Of a stretch of 64,000 bases of DNA, positions 9,277-17,699 are shown one piece after another (position 1 is the first letter of the stretch; the number at the start of each line of letters is the position of its first letter). The notes under the pieces are model-generated. The model was not told the DNA's origin, did not search any database, and saw only the letters and a program-made list of their open reading frames with translations. Made by a program: the position numbers and the translations under genes. This DNA is from Sorangium aterium (lineage in GTDB: Bacteria > Myxococcota_A > Polyangia > Polyangiales > Polyangiaceae), in assembly GCF_028368935.1 (NCBI RefSeq), contig NZ_JAQNDK010000004.1, forward strand, positions 868,001-932,000, written 5' to 3'.

Positions 9277-9678
9277 CTACTGGCGCACCCACGTCACGAG
9301 GAACTTGGTCGTGTTCTTCCCCGAGTTGAACGCGTCGCCCTCGCGGATGCTCGCCGAGAAGTCGATGGTCCGGGGCCCAGTCTGTGAAGCGCTAAACCCA
9401 ACAGCGCCGTTGTGGCCATCGACTTGTGCGGTGACCGTGCCGGGGACGATGTCCGTCGCGCTCACGATCTGCTTGAAGCAGCCTCGTGTGCCAGGCCAGC
9501 CGCTGTTGCAGGTCACCGACGTGAGGCCGACCTGGAGAGCCTGCTCCGCCTCTTCCACGGTCTCCTCGCTCAGGGCCTCGTCGCTCAGGGCCTCATCGCC
9601 CTCCTGCGCGATGCAGCCCGCGAGCGCCGTGGAGGCGAGGACGGCGATCATCCCGCCGAGCTTCGCGAGAAGCCTCAT
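9277..9678 (-). CDS. Small lipoprotein
   Basis: 133 residues from MRLLAKLGG, which begins a signal peptide ending in the lipobox LAGC; the longer frame upstream is basic and probably untranslated. After the lipobox comes an acidic stretch (EGDEALSDEALSEE) ending EQAL, then a compact domain of about 85 residues with two cysteines (VTCNSG and RGCFKQ) and beta-rich character. No known family was recognised. Convergent with the dipeptidase-like gene. Upstream lies a pair of GGCAA/TTGCC dyads that may be its control region. Confidence 0.65.
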   Translation of the reverse strand: MRLLAKLGGMIAVLASTALAGCIAQEGDEALSDEALSEETVEEAEQALQVGLTSVTCNSGWPGTRGCFKQIVSATDIVPGTVTAQVDGHNGAVGFSASQTGPRTIDFSASIREGDAFNSGKNTTKFLVTWVRQ

Positions 9679-9915
9679 GCCTCGGCCCTTCCCGCCCGAC
9701 CGACCTCGCCGGTCATCCTTGGGTCGGGCCACGGTGCAGTCGTCCTGGCCTTCGAGGAGTGTGCCTTGTGCGCTCTTGATGTCGTGTGTCATGCTCCGCC
9801 TCCATTCATGCTGTCGGTGTCTGTCGCTCCAGCGGTGCGGCCGTCGCGTTGCGGTGCTCGTACGAGGACCGTTCCCTGGTACGGAGGTGGTACCTCACGG
9901 TCGGAGATGCGATAA

Positions 9916-9954
9916 GGGCAAACGTTCTTGCCCCACCTGGCAAACTTCCTTGCC
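9916..9954. promoter_or_regulatory. Two tandem GGCAA-N-TTGCC dyads, 22 bp apart
   Basis: GGGCAAACGTTCTTGCCC is followed by GGCAAACTTCCTTGCC. Each is an inverted repeat and their centres are 22 bp apart, about two helical turns. A further GGCAAATGC half site follows. The arrangement looks like a cooperative operator, probably for the lipoprotein gene on the minus strand. Confidence 0.45.
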
Positions 9955-9964
9955 CCTCGAAGGC

Positions 9965-9991
9965 AAATGCATGGCATATCGGCCACGCGCG
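9965..9991 (+). repeat. 27-nt imperfect direct repeat, copy 1
   Basis: The block starting AAATGCATGGCATATCGGCC recurs with about four to five differences at 11757-11783 in the same orientation. The pair brackets the beta-lactamase-like gene. Confidence 0.45.
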
Positions 9992-10056
9992 GCGCGCGCC
10001 CTCGAATGGGCCCGGAGCACGCCGCGCGAGGAGGCGGTGGCCCGGCTGCAGCGGCT
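9980..10056 (+). pseudogene. Relic of a substrate-binding protein gene (3' portion)
   Basis: About 70 bp closely match the 3' part of the binding lipoprotein gene at 3.8-4.9 kb (its positions about 4582-4654). The encoded string ALEWARSTPREEAVARLQR corresponds to TIEWARSTPREEVVARLQR. The match ends abruptly on both sides and there is no start or stop in context, so this is a remnant, not a gene. Confidence 0.65.
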
Positions 10057-10085
10057 CGGCCCGCGCGTCGCCTCCGCGGGACGGG

Positions 10086-11504
10086 TCACCAGGCGAGGGA
10101 CCCGTAGACCTTGGTCATGACCTCGTTGGCCCGGATGTCACCGAGCATCCAGTCGAAGTCCTCCCAGGACATCTTGCCCGTCACCGGGTCGACGGTGAAG
10201 TGCTCGAAGCTCGGCAGCCCGTGGTTCGTGAGCAGGATCGCGAACATCTCGCGGCTCGGCTCAGGATCGAGCACCATGAGCGTCCCTGCAGCGCCTGTCT
10301 TGCTGTAGGCGACGGTCGATGTCGACTCCCCGCCGGGCCACATGCCTGCGTCCCACATCTCCCAGCCGTACCCCTTGCGCGAGTAGAGCAGGTTCTCGGA
10401 GTACGTCCAGGCCGACCTGTTGAGATTGAGCGAGCCTGTCTGGTTCGTGGTCATGTCGAACACGGTCTGGGCAGGGAGCAGGGTGCTTATGCATTTGCCG
10501 AAAGGGGGAGGGTTGCAGCTGTAGACGCGCTTGCCCCGGTTCAACATCATCTGGGCGAACTTCGCCAGATCGCTCGCGGTCGAGAACAGGCCGTCGCACC
10601 CGGTGAGGTGCTCGGCCGGGTCCGGGCCGTCCCCTTCGAGGAAGTAGTCGGTCTCGTCCTGCACCTCGCCCCGGAGATAACGCTCGCGCGCCGCGGACCA
10701 CGCCGTGCCGACGAAGCGGTCCTCCTTCTCCGGCATGTTGAGCCACGGCTGAAAGCCCGTGTCATTCATTTGCAGCGGGTTGAAGATGTACGTCTTCATC
10801 AGGTTCTGGAGCGAGTCGGCGCCGACCGTCTCCAGCACGTGGCCCAGGATCCGAAAGCCGAGATCGCTGTAGACGACCTTCGTCCCCCGCGGGCGGGCCA
10901 GCGGCGCGTCGAGCATCGAGTGCCAGGGGTCGGCGTCGTCGAAGAGGCCGTTCGGGTTGCTGTCGTCGAAGTAGTCGATATCCTCCCCCGATACATAGCT
11001 CATCAGATCCCTGATCGTGACAGAGCTCTTGTTGTTGACCGAGGAGACGGCGAACTCCGAGAAATACGTCGCGACCGTGTTGTTGATGTTGAACCCCGGG
11101 TAATTCCCGGACTCTTGCATTCTCATCGCGAGAAAGACGGTGAACGGCTTGGTCATGGACTCGAGATCGAAGATCCCATCGAGCGGCATCGGCACCGAGG
11201 GCATGCTCGGATCGTCCTCGTTCAGGCCGTCCCTCGTGCCCACGGCGGTGTGGAGCACGATCCGGCCCCGGCGGGCGACCAGGAGGACCGCGCCGTTGAT
11301 ATCCCCGTCGTCGACCGCATCCTCCAGCTCGTTGACCGCCTGGTCGAGGAGGGCGCTGGACAGACCCGCCGATGCCGGGGTGTCCGTGCGGAGGGAGTAG
11401 ATTACCCCCGACAGAGGGTACGTGTCTTGGGCGTGCGCCGACGGCGCCATGCCGACGAAGGCGGCGGCCGCGGCTCCACAGAAGATCAAGCTACTGGCTC
11501 TCAT
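10086..11504 (-). CDS. Secreted serine hydrolase, beta-lactamase/esterase fold
   Basis: 472 residues from MRASSLIF, preceded by a GGAAGGA ribosome-binding site and starting a signal peptide cleaved after AHA. The penicillin-binding/class C fold motifs are in order: the nucleophile motif SMTK at residues 116-119, a YSDL tyrosine motif in place of YxN, and a KTG box (YSKTGAAG). Such proteins include EstB-type esterases, D-aminopeptidases and class C-like enzymes. Cysteines (TGCDG, YSCNPP, GKCIS) suggest disulfides in an exported protein. Substrate cannot be told from sequence. It is bracketed by an imperfect direct repeat. Confidence 0.85.
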   Translation of the reverse strand: MRASSLIFCGAAAAAFVGMAPSAHAQDTYPLSGVIYSLRTDTPASAGLSSALLDQAVNELEDAVDDGDINGAVLLVARRGRIVLHTAVGTRDGLNEDDPSMPSVPMPLDGIFDLESMTKPFTVFLAMRMQESGNYPGFNINNTVATYFSEFAVSSVNNKSSVTIRDLMSYVSGEDIDYFDDSNPNGLFDDADPWHSMLDAPLARPRGTKVVYSDLGFRILGHVLETVGADSLQNLMKTYIFNPLQMNDTGFQPWLNMPEKEDRFVGTAWSAARERYLRGEVQDETDYFLEGDGPDPAEHLTGCDGLFSTASDLAKFAQMMLNRGKRVYSCNPPPFGKCISTLLPAQTVFDMTTNQTGSLNLNRSAWTYSENLLYSRKGYGWEMWDAGMWPGGESTSTVAYSKTGAAGTLMVLDPEPSREMFAILLTNHGLPSFEHFTVDPVTGKMSWEDFDWMLGDIRANEVMTKVYGSLAW

Positions 11505-11756
11505 GTTCGCGATTCCTTCCTTGAACGGTGGTGCAGCCGCGGCGCGCCGCGGGGCGGGGCGAAGGGCTATTGGGGTCATCGGCTCTCGGAGCGCCTCTTC
11601 GCCCGCGCCCCGTCAGGCGCTTATCCACCCTTCGTGCCAGCGGGCCGCGCGGCGCTCCGGCGAGCCGCGCGCCCCGCGCGGTGCGCGCGCCTTGGTGGCC
11701 GCGACGACGGCCGGGCGCCGCTCAGGAGCGGCCGTTGCGTCGCCTGGAGCCCGCGG

Positions 11757-11783
11757 AAATGCATCGCATATCAGCCACTTGCG
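11757..11783 (+). repeat. 27-nt imperfect direct repeat, copy 2
   Basis: The block beginning AAATGCATCGCATATCAGCC pairs with the copy at 9965-9991. Confidence 0.45.
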
Positions 11784-11907
11784 AGCTCCTGACGCCCCCG
11801 ACAGCGCCGCGCCGGGCGCCGCCTCCGCCCGGCGTCGCGCCGCTCGCGAGGAGGAGGGGAGTGGCTCGGCGCGCTGCTGCGCCGCAAGAGGGCACGCTCG
11901 CGGAGGC

Positions 11908-11961
11908 GTGACATCGTGACATCGTCAGGCGTGACATCGTGACATTGTCACGGCGTGACAT
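11908..11961. repeat. GTGACAT word array with a perfect palindrome
   Basis: Five copies of GTGACAT occur in 54 bp with spacings of 8, 15, 8 and 16 bp. One lies inside the perfect 15-bp palindrome CGTGACATTGTCACG (about 11938-11952). It could be a binding array or a degenerate tandem repeat. Confidence 0.5.
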
Positions 11962-11965
11962 CAGA

Positions 11966-12022
11966 ATCTTGGCGTCTTATGGCGTCTTGGCGGCCCCATC
12001 ATTCCGGCAGGATGGAGTAGGT
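11966..12022 (+). repeat. Dispersed GGCGTCTTGG repeat, copy 1
   Basis: GGCGTCTT occurs twice in tandem, followed by a block matching the one at 45152-45203 over about 52 bp. The shared skeleton is GGCGTCTTGG, CC, CAT, GG, TGG, GTA, ACC at fixed spacing. Both copies lie between genes. Confidence 0.55.
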
Positions 12023-12087
12023 ACCCCACCGCCCGGCGTTCTCCAGGGCGCTGTTTACCCGGGAGCTCGACGCGATCGAGGCTTACT

Positions 12088-13395
12088 TCAGCGGTTCGCC
12101 CCGCCCGGAGGAGGTGGCGGCGGCGCTTCAGGGAGGATCTCGACCGCCATCCCCTCGCTCAGCTCCGCGCTCGCGAGCTTCACGATGCGCTCGCTCCCGT
12201 CGAGCCCGGTCGACACGTGGATCGTCGCGCCCGTGTCGCGCTCGACGACGATCGGCGCGAAGCGGATCCTGCTCCCGGGGTCGATGACGGCCACGCGGAG
12301 CCCCTTGGCGTCGTTGTAGAGCGCCGTCGCCGGGATCTCGAGCACGCGGTGCGGCGTGGGCAAGGTCAGGGCGACCTCCGCGTACATGCCCGCGAGCAGC
12401 CGGCCGTCGGGGTTCGGCACCCGCACCTCCGTGTTCATCGTCCGGGTCGCCGCGTCGAGCGCGCCGGCCGTGCGCGCGATCGTGCCCTGGAACGGCTGCC
12501 CCGCGAACTCGCGCACCGTGACCTTCGCCGGCGCGTCGACCCGCACGCTGGGCGCCACGTCCTGCGGGACGCCAACGAAGACGCGCACGGGGTCGGTCGC
12601 CGCGATGGTGAAGAGCGGCGTCCCGTTGCCCGCCGTGACCAGCGCCCCCCGCTCGATCGTGCGCGAGGTGACCGTCCCCGCGAACGGCGCGGCGACCTTC
12701 GCGAACTTCTTCTGGTCGAGGATGCGCTGGACGTTCGCCTGCTGCGCGGTGATCGCCGCCCGCGCCACCGTGACGCTCGCCTCGGCGACGTGCGCCTGCC
12801 CCTGCCGCTGCTCGAGCTCCTCCTGCGGCGCCACGCCCGCGGGGACGAGCTGCTCGTAGCGCTTCACGCTCGACCTCGACAGGTCGCGGTTGGCCTCGGC
12901 CTGCACGAGGCCGGCGCTCGCCTGCACGAGCTGCGCGCGGGCCTGCGCGAGCTCCTGGTCGAGCTCGGGCGTGTCGATCTCGGCGAGGATCTGCCCCTCC
13001 TCGACCTTGTCGCCGATGTCGACGGTCCACTTCCGCACGTAGCCGCTCACGCGCGGGTAGACGACCGTCTCCGCGAGGGGCTGGATGCTCCCGGGCAGGA
13101 CGAGCGCCCTGTCGCTCGACACCGGCTGCGGCGCGACGACCCCCACGCGCGGGGCCGCGCCCTCGGCGGCCCGCGCGCCCTGCTCGAGCGCGGCGCGGGC
13201 GTTCCGGCGGGGCAGGTAGGCCGCGGCGAAGGCCGCCCCGAGCACGACGACGAGGCCCACGCCGAGGGCGAGGCCGCGCGTCCTCGTCAGCACGGCGGGC
13301 GGCGGCAGATCGAACCCGAGGTCGTCGGCAGGGCTGCCCGGAGGCGGGGGAGCAGACGTCGGGGGGACAGGGGCGCGGCGGGCGGGGGAGCTCAT
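12088..13395 (-). CDS. RND efflux periplasmic adaptor (membrane fusion protein)
   Basis: 435 residues. A short Pro-rich cytoplasmic N-terminus and one transmembrane helix (~35-55) are followed by the barrel-sandwich/lipoyl motif (VSGYVRKWTVDIGDKVEEG), a long coiled-coil hairpin rich in QA/AQ (LDQELAQARAQLVQASAG), and a beta-barrel with the matching lipoyl half (VAAPFAGTVTSRTI). It ends in a Pro-rich tail. It links the inner-membrane pump to an outer-membrane channel. Its ATG overlaps the pump's stop codon (ATGA), so translation is coupled. No TolC-like gene is nearby. Confidence 0.92.
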   Translation of the reverse strand: MSSPARRAPVPPTSAPPPPGSPADDLGFDLPPPAVLTRTRGLALGVGLVVVLGAAFAAAYLPRRNARAALEQGARAAEGAAPRVGVVAPQPVSSDRALVLPGSIQPLAETVVYPRVSGYVRKWTVDIGDKVEEGQILAEIDTPELDQELAQARAQLVQASAGLVQAEANRDLSRSSVKRYEQLVPAGVAPQEELEQRQGQAHVAEASVTVARAAITAQQANVQRILDQKKFAKVAAPFAGTVTSRTIERGALVTAGNGTPLFTIAATDPVRVFVGVPQDVAPSVRVDAPAKVTVREFAGQPFQGTIARTAGALDAATRTMNTEVRVPNPDGRLLAGMYAEVALTLPTPHRVLEIPATALYNDAKGLRVAVIDPGSRIRFAPIVVERDTGATIHVSTGLDGSERIVKLASAELSEGMAVEILPEAPPPPPPGGANR

Positions 13396-16300
13396 AGGTC
13401 CTCTGCGAGCAGGTCTCTGGCCGGGGCCTTGTTCCGGAGGAGGCTGTACATCACGGGCACGAAGAAGAGGGTGCTCAGCGTCGCGACGAGGAGACCGCCG
13501 ATGACCGCGCGCCCCAGCGGGGCGTTCTGCTCGCCGCCCTCGCCCAGGCCGAGCGACATGGGCAGCATGCCGAAGATCATCGCGAGCGCCGTCATGAGCA
13601 CCGGCCTGAGGCGCGTCATGCCCGCGGCGAGGGCCGCGGTGCCCGCGTCGCGGCCCAGCTTGCGCTGGTCGTTCGCGAACGTCACGACGAGGATGCTGTT
13701 CGCCGTGGCGACGCCGACGCACATGATCGAGCCCATGAGCGCGGGCACGCTCAGCGTCGTGTGCGTCACGAAGAGCACCCACGCGATGCCGGCCACCGCG
13801 CCCGGGAGCGCCATCAGGATGATGAGCGGGTCGAGCCACGACTGGAAGTTCACGACCATCAGCAGGTAGACGAGCACGACCGCGAAGAGGAGCCCGTAGC
13901 CGAGCCCCGTGAACGAGGTGTCCATGCTCTCGGCCTGCCCCTTGATGGTCACCTTCGTCCCGCGCGGCAGCTCGGGCCTGAGCTCGTCCACGACGCGCGC
14001 GACGGCGCCCGCGACCGAGCCGAGGTCGGTGCCGTCGACGTTCGCCTGGACGTCGAACGTCCTCGCGACGTTGTAGTGGGTGATGTTCGCCGGCCCGGTC
14101 GTGCGCGACATCGACGCGACGTTGGACAGGAGCTGGGGGCGGCCGTCGCCGGTCGACAGCGGCGTCGTGTTCACGTCGTCGATGGACCCCATCGCGTACT
14201 GGGGCGTCTGGACGGCGACGAGGTACTGCACGCCGCGCTTGTCCAGCCAGTAGGTCGGTGACGTCTGCCCGCTCGACGAGAGCGAGACGAGCACGTCGCT
14301 CGCCACGTCGCGCTGGCTGAGCCCCAGCTGGTCGGCCATGGTGCGGTCGACGTCGATGCGGAGCTGCGGCCTCGCCGGCACCTGCGCGAGGTGGACGTCG
14401 ACGGCGCCGGGGATCCTCTCCATGCGATCGGCGATCTTCAGCGCGACGGCGTAGGTCTCGTCCTCCTTGCCGATCGGGCCGACGACCTGGACGTTGATCG
14501 GCGCCGCGAGGCCGAAGTTCAGCACCTGCGTCGAGATGTCGGGGGCGAGGAAGAAGAACGTCGTGTCGGGGTACGCCGCGTTGAGCCTCGCGCGGAGCGC
14601 CCGGACGTGGTCGGCCGTGGGCCGGTGGTGCTCCGCGAGCGCGATGAAGATCTGCCCGTCGGCCGACGAGATCTGCGCGCCCTCGCTGAGCGACAGGTTG
14701 ATGCCGCTCGCCGGGATCCCGATGCTGTCGAGCATCGTCCGGATCTCGCCCGGCGGGAGCGCGCCGCGGATGGTCTCCTCGATCCGGGCGAAGCGCCGCT
14801 CGCTCTCCTCGAGGCGGGTGCCCGGCGGGCCGCGCACGTGGAGCTTGATGAGCCCCGCGTCGACGGTCGGGAAGAAGTCGCGGCCGAGGAGCGGGATCAG
14901 CGCGACCGAGGCGGCGACGAGCGCAAGGAACGCCCCGACGAACAGGGCCCGGTGCGCGAGCGCCCACGCGAGCCACCCGCCGTACGCCGCCCGCAGCCGG
15001 TCGAAGGCGCGGTTGAACGCGGCGAAGACGCGCCCGAAGAGGCCTTGGGGAGCGGCGTGGCCGTGCGCGTGCTCCGCCGCCTCGCGCTCGAGCAGCAGGC
15101 GCACGAGCGTCGGGACGAGCGTCCGCGACAGGAAGTACGACGTGAGCATGGCGAAGACGACCGCCATGGCCATCGGCACGAAGAGCGACCGCGCTGCGCC
15201 GGTGATGAAGGCGACCGGCACGAAGACGATGCAGATGCAGAGCGTGGAGACGAGCGCCGGGACGGCGATCTCCTGCGCCCCGTCGACGATGGCGCGCAGG
15301 AACGGCTTCCGCTGCCCGAGGTTCCTGTGGATGTTCTCGATGGCCACGGTCGCGTCGTCGACGAGGATCCCGACGGCGAGCGCCATCCCGCCGAGCGTCA
15401 TCACGTTGAGCGTGTGGCCGAGGGCGTTCAGGGCGATGATCGAGACGAGGATCGAGAGCGGGATGCTGATGACGACGATGAGCGTGCTGCGCCAGCTCCC
15501 GAGGAACAGCACGATCATGAGCGCCGTGAGCCCCGCGGCGATCAGCGCCTCGTGCACGACCCCGGAGACCGCGGCGCGGACGAACACCGACTGATCGAAG
15601 AGCAGCGAGACCTTGAGCTCCTTCGGGAGCTTCTCCAGCGTGGCGGGCAGCATCGCGTGGATGCGCGAGGCGACGTCGAGCGTGCTCGCGCTCCCGTTCT
15701 TGAGGATGCTCAGGAGCACGCTGCGCTTGCCCTCGACGTGCACCATGTTCGTCTGCGGCGCGCTCCCGTCGCGCACGCTCGCGACGTCGCGGAGGTACAC
15801 GGTCCTGCCGTTCACGGTCCTGAGCGGCAGCTTGCCGAGCTCCTCGAAGGCCGCGGGGCTGCTGTTCAGGATGACGGGGTACTCGTTCTCCCCCATCTTC
15901 GCCGTGCCGGAGGGCAGGATGACGTTCTGCAGCCCGAGCGCCGCGTTCACGTCCCGCGGCGACAGCCCCCAGGCGAAGAGGCGCTGGGGGTCGATGTCGA
16001 CCATGATCTGCCGCTGCTTCCCGCCGTACGGGTACGGGATCTGCGTGCCCCGGATCGTGGCGATGTCGGCGCGGATGAAGTTGACCGCGTAGTCGAAGAG
16101 CTGCTGCTCGCTCAGCGACTCGCTCTCCAGCGCGGCCTGGAGGATCGGCACGTTGGAGGCGCTGTAACGGATGATGAGCGGCGGGCTGATCCCGGGCGGC
16201 ATCTGGCGGATCGCGGTCTGCGAGATCGCCGTGACCTGCGCCGTGGCGGCCTCGATGCTGGCCCCGGGCTGGAGGAAGATCTTGATGATCGAGATGCCGG

Positions 16301-16559
16301 TGAGCGACTGGCTCTCGATGTGATCGATGTCGTTGACGGTCGTGGTGAGGAAGCGCTCGTAATTGTTGACGATGCGCTTCTCCATCTCCTCGGGGGGGAG
16401 GCCGCCGTAGTTGAAAATTACAGACAGGACCGGGATGTCGATGTCCGGGAAGATGTCCGTCGGCATCCGGGCGACGGTGAACACGCCCAGGATGACGATC
16501 AGCATCGACATCACGATGAACGTGTACGTGCGTTGAAGCGCGATCCGGACGAGCCACAT
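13392..16559 (-). CDS. RND multidrug efflux transporter (AcrB/HAE1-like)
   Basis: 1,055 residues from MWLVRIALQR, which directly begins the first transmembrane helix. The longer upstream start would add a polar Gly/Pro lead with no membrane logic, and a GGAGG lies a little upstream. Twelve helices and two large periplasmic loops follow the RND plan. The proton-relay motif GILVDDATVAIENI carries the paired aspartates of transmembrane segment 4. The periplasmic part contains the PDIDIPVLSV entry of the porter domain. Probable role: proton-driven export of hydrophobic compounds with the adaptor encoded immediately downstream. Likely regulated by the divergent LysR gene. Confidence 0.93.
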   Translation of the reverse strand: MWLVRIALQRTYTFIVMSMLIVILGVFTVARMPTDIFPDIDIPVLSVIFNYGGLPPEEMEKRIVNNYERFLTTTVNDIDHIESQSLTGISIIKIFLQPGASIEAATAQVTAISQTAIRQMPPGISPPLIIRYSASNVPILQAALESESLSEQQLFDYAVNFIRADIATIRGTQIPYPYGGKQRQIMVDIDPQRLFAWGLSPRDVNAALGLQNVILPSGTAKMGENEYPVILNSSPAAFEELGKLPLRTVNGRTVYLRDVASVRDGSAPQTNMVHVEGKRSVLLSILKNGSASTLDVASRIHAMLPATLEKLPKELKVSLLFDQSVFVRAAVSGVVHEALIAAGLTALMIVLFLGSWRSTLIVVISIPLSILVSIIALNALGHTLNVMTLGGMALAVGILVDDATVAIENIHRNLGQRKPFLRAIVDGAQEIAVPALVSTLCICIVFVPVAFITGAARSLFVPMAMAVVFAMLTSYFLSRTLVPTLVRLLLEREAAEHAHGHAAPQGLFGRVFAAFNRAFDRLRAAYGGWLAWALAHRALFVGAFLALVAASVALIPLLGRDFFPTVDAGLIKLHVRGPPGTRLEESERRFARIEETIRGALPPGEIRTMLDSIGIPASGINLSLSEGAQISSADGQIFIALAEHHRPTADHVRALRARLNAAYPDTTFFFLAPDISTQVLNFGLAAPINVQVVGPIGKEDETYAVALKIADRMERIPGAVDVHLAQVPARPQLRIDVDRTMADQLGLSQRDVASDVLVSLSSSGQTSPTYWLDKRGVQYLVAVQTPQYAMGSIDDVNTTPLSTGDGRPQLLSNVASMSRTTGPANITHYNVARTFDVQANVDGTDLGSVAGAVARVVDELRPELPRGTKVTIKGQAESMDTSFTGLGYGLLFAVVLVYLLMVVNFQSWLDPLIILMALPGAVAGIAWVLFVTHTTLSVPALMGSIMCVGVATANSILVVTFANDQRKLGRDAGTAALAAGMTRLRPVLMTALAMIFGMLPMSLGLGEGGEQNAPLGRAVIGGLLVATLSTLFFVPVMYSLLRNKAPARDLLAEDL

Positions 16560-16662
16560 GGGCCAATTCCCGTCCCCCTCCGGAGCGCCCCGGCCGGGGG
16601 TGGCGCCTGAGGGCAGGCTCCGCATTTAGGGTGCCCGTGACGTTCGTCCAATCTATTCTTTC

Positions 16663-16687
16663 GTATCACACGATACCTTCAAGGTAT
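16663..16687. promoter_or_regulatory. Overlapping LysR-type operator palindromes
   Basis: Two inverted repeats share a GATAC half: GTATC-acac-GATAC and the perfect ATACCTTCAAGGTAT. The second has LysR T-N11-A geometry and overlaps the regulator's ATG. They sit in the 126-bp gap between the pump and the regulator and probably serve autoregulation and pump control. Confidence 0.65.
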
Positions 16688-17669
16688 GGATCTGCGCCAC
16701 CTCCGGTACTTCACGGCCGTCGCCGAGGAGCGGCACTTCGGCCGCGCGGCGCAGCGGCTCGGCATCGCCCAGCCGCCGCTGAGCCGGCAGATCCAGGATC
16801 TCGAGTCCGAGCTCGGGTTCTCGCTCTTCGATCGCTCGAGGCGGCGCGTCGAGCTGACGCCCGCGGGCGCGGCGTTCCTCGCCCATGTCCGGCGGGTCTT
16901 CGACGCGCTCGATCTCGCGGTGCACGAGGCCCGGCGCGCGAGCGTGGGCGAGACCGGGCGCCTCGTGCTCGGCTACCTGTCGTCGCTCGCGTACAGCGGC
17001 ATCACCGAGCTGGTCCGCACCTTTCGCGGCGAGCTCCCCGCCGTGGAGCTCGCGCTGCGCGAGATGCCGCCGCAGGAGCAGATCGAGGCGCTCAAGGACG
17101 GGCGCATCGACGTCGGCTTCGTGAGGGCGCCGCTCCACGACCCCCGGCTCGCGTCCGAGTGCGTCCGGCGCGAGCCGCTCCTCGTCGCCCTGCCGGCCGA
17201 CCACCCGCTCGCCGCGCGGAAGCGCATCCCGCTCGAGCTCCTGTCGCGCGAGCCGTTCGTCGTGTTCCCGCGCCAGCGCGGGTCGGCCTTCTTCGACCTG
17301 GTGATGGGGCTCTGCCGCGAGGCGGGCTTCTCCCCGCGCATCGCGCAGGAGGCGCTGCACCTCGACATCCTGAGCCTGGTGGCCGCGGGGTTCGGCGTCT
17401 CTATCCTGCCGGAATCCATCAAGAATGTCGGGCGCAAGGGGCTCGCGCTGCGGCCGATCGTCGGCGCGCCGTCGACCGACCTGCTCGTCGCGTGGCGCGC
17501 CGACGACGCCTCACCCACGCTCCGGCGGTTCCTGTCGTTCGTGCGGCGGGTCGGCGTCAATAGGGGCAAGCCGCGCGCCGCGCGCGGCGCGCCGGGGGAA
17601 CCGGGGGAAGGCAAGCGCGGCCGCCGCGCCCGCGGGGCCGCCGCGGCGAGGCCAGACGCAGCGGAATAG
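16686..17669 (+). CDS. LysR-family transcriptional regulator
   Basis: 327 residues. The N-terminal winged helix-turn-helix is unmistakable (MDLRHLRYFTAVAEERHFGR, AAQRLGIAQPPLSRQIQDLE), followed by a typical substrate-binding region (about 90-295) with LGYLSSLAYSGITE and the GFGVSILPESI segment. The C-terminal ~25 residues are Arg/Gly/Ala-rich and not part of the family fold. It is divergent from the RND operon with a shared upstream region containing two palindromes, so control of the pump is the natural inference. The inducer is unknown. Confidence 0.93.
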   Translation: MDLRHLRYFTAVAEERHFGRAAQRLGIAQPPLSRQIQDLESELGFSLFDRSRRRVELTPAGAAFLAHVRRVFDALDLAVHEARRASVGETGRLVLGYLSSLAYSGITELVRTFRGELPAVELALREMPPQEQIEALKDGRIDVGFVRAPLHDPRLASECVRREPLLVALPADHPLAARKRIPLELLSREPFVVFPRQRGSAFFDLVMGLCREAGFSPRIAQEALHLDILSLVAAGFGVSILPESIKNVGRKGLALRPIVGAPSTDLLVAWRADDASPTLRRFLSFVRRVGVNRGKPRAARGAPGEPGEGKRGRRARGAAAARPDAAE

Positions 17670-17699
17670 CGGAGCCGAGGCGCGGCGCGCGCCGGGGGC

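Larger units (their letters stand above)
9679..10085. other. Gene-free spacer with operator-like dyads and a gene relic
   Basis: No intact gene. It holds two tandem GGCAA/TTGCC dyads (9916-9954), one member of a 27-nt direct repeat (9965-9991) and a decayed fragment of a binding-protein gene (about 9980-10056), each listed separately. Confidence 0.5.
11505..12087. other. Gene-free spacer with repeat elements
   Basis: No coding region was recognised between the beta-lactamase-like gene and the adaptor of the efflux operon. It contains the second copy of the 27-nt direct repeat, an array of GTGACAT words with a perfect 15-bp palindrome, and one copy of a dispersed repeat built on GGCGTCTT. Each is listed separately. 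Confidence 0.5.

Noticed and set aside
12088-16566. 1,492-codon open frame on the minus strand
   Set aside because: Only its last ~435 codons are the real adaptor protein; the first two thirds lie in the wrong frame over the RND transporter, whose motifs and TM pattern are clear in the other frame.
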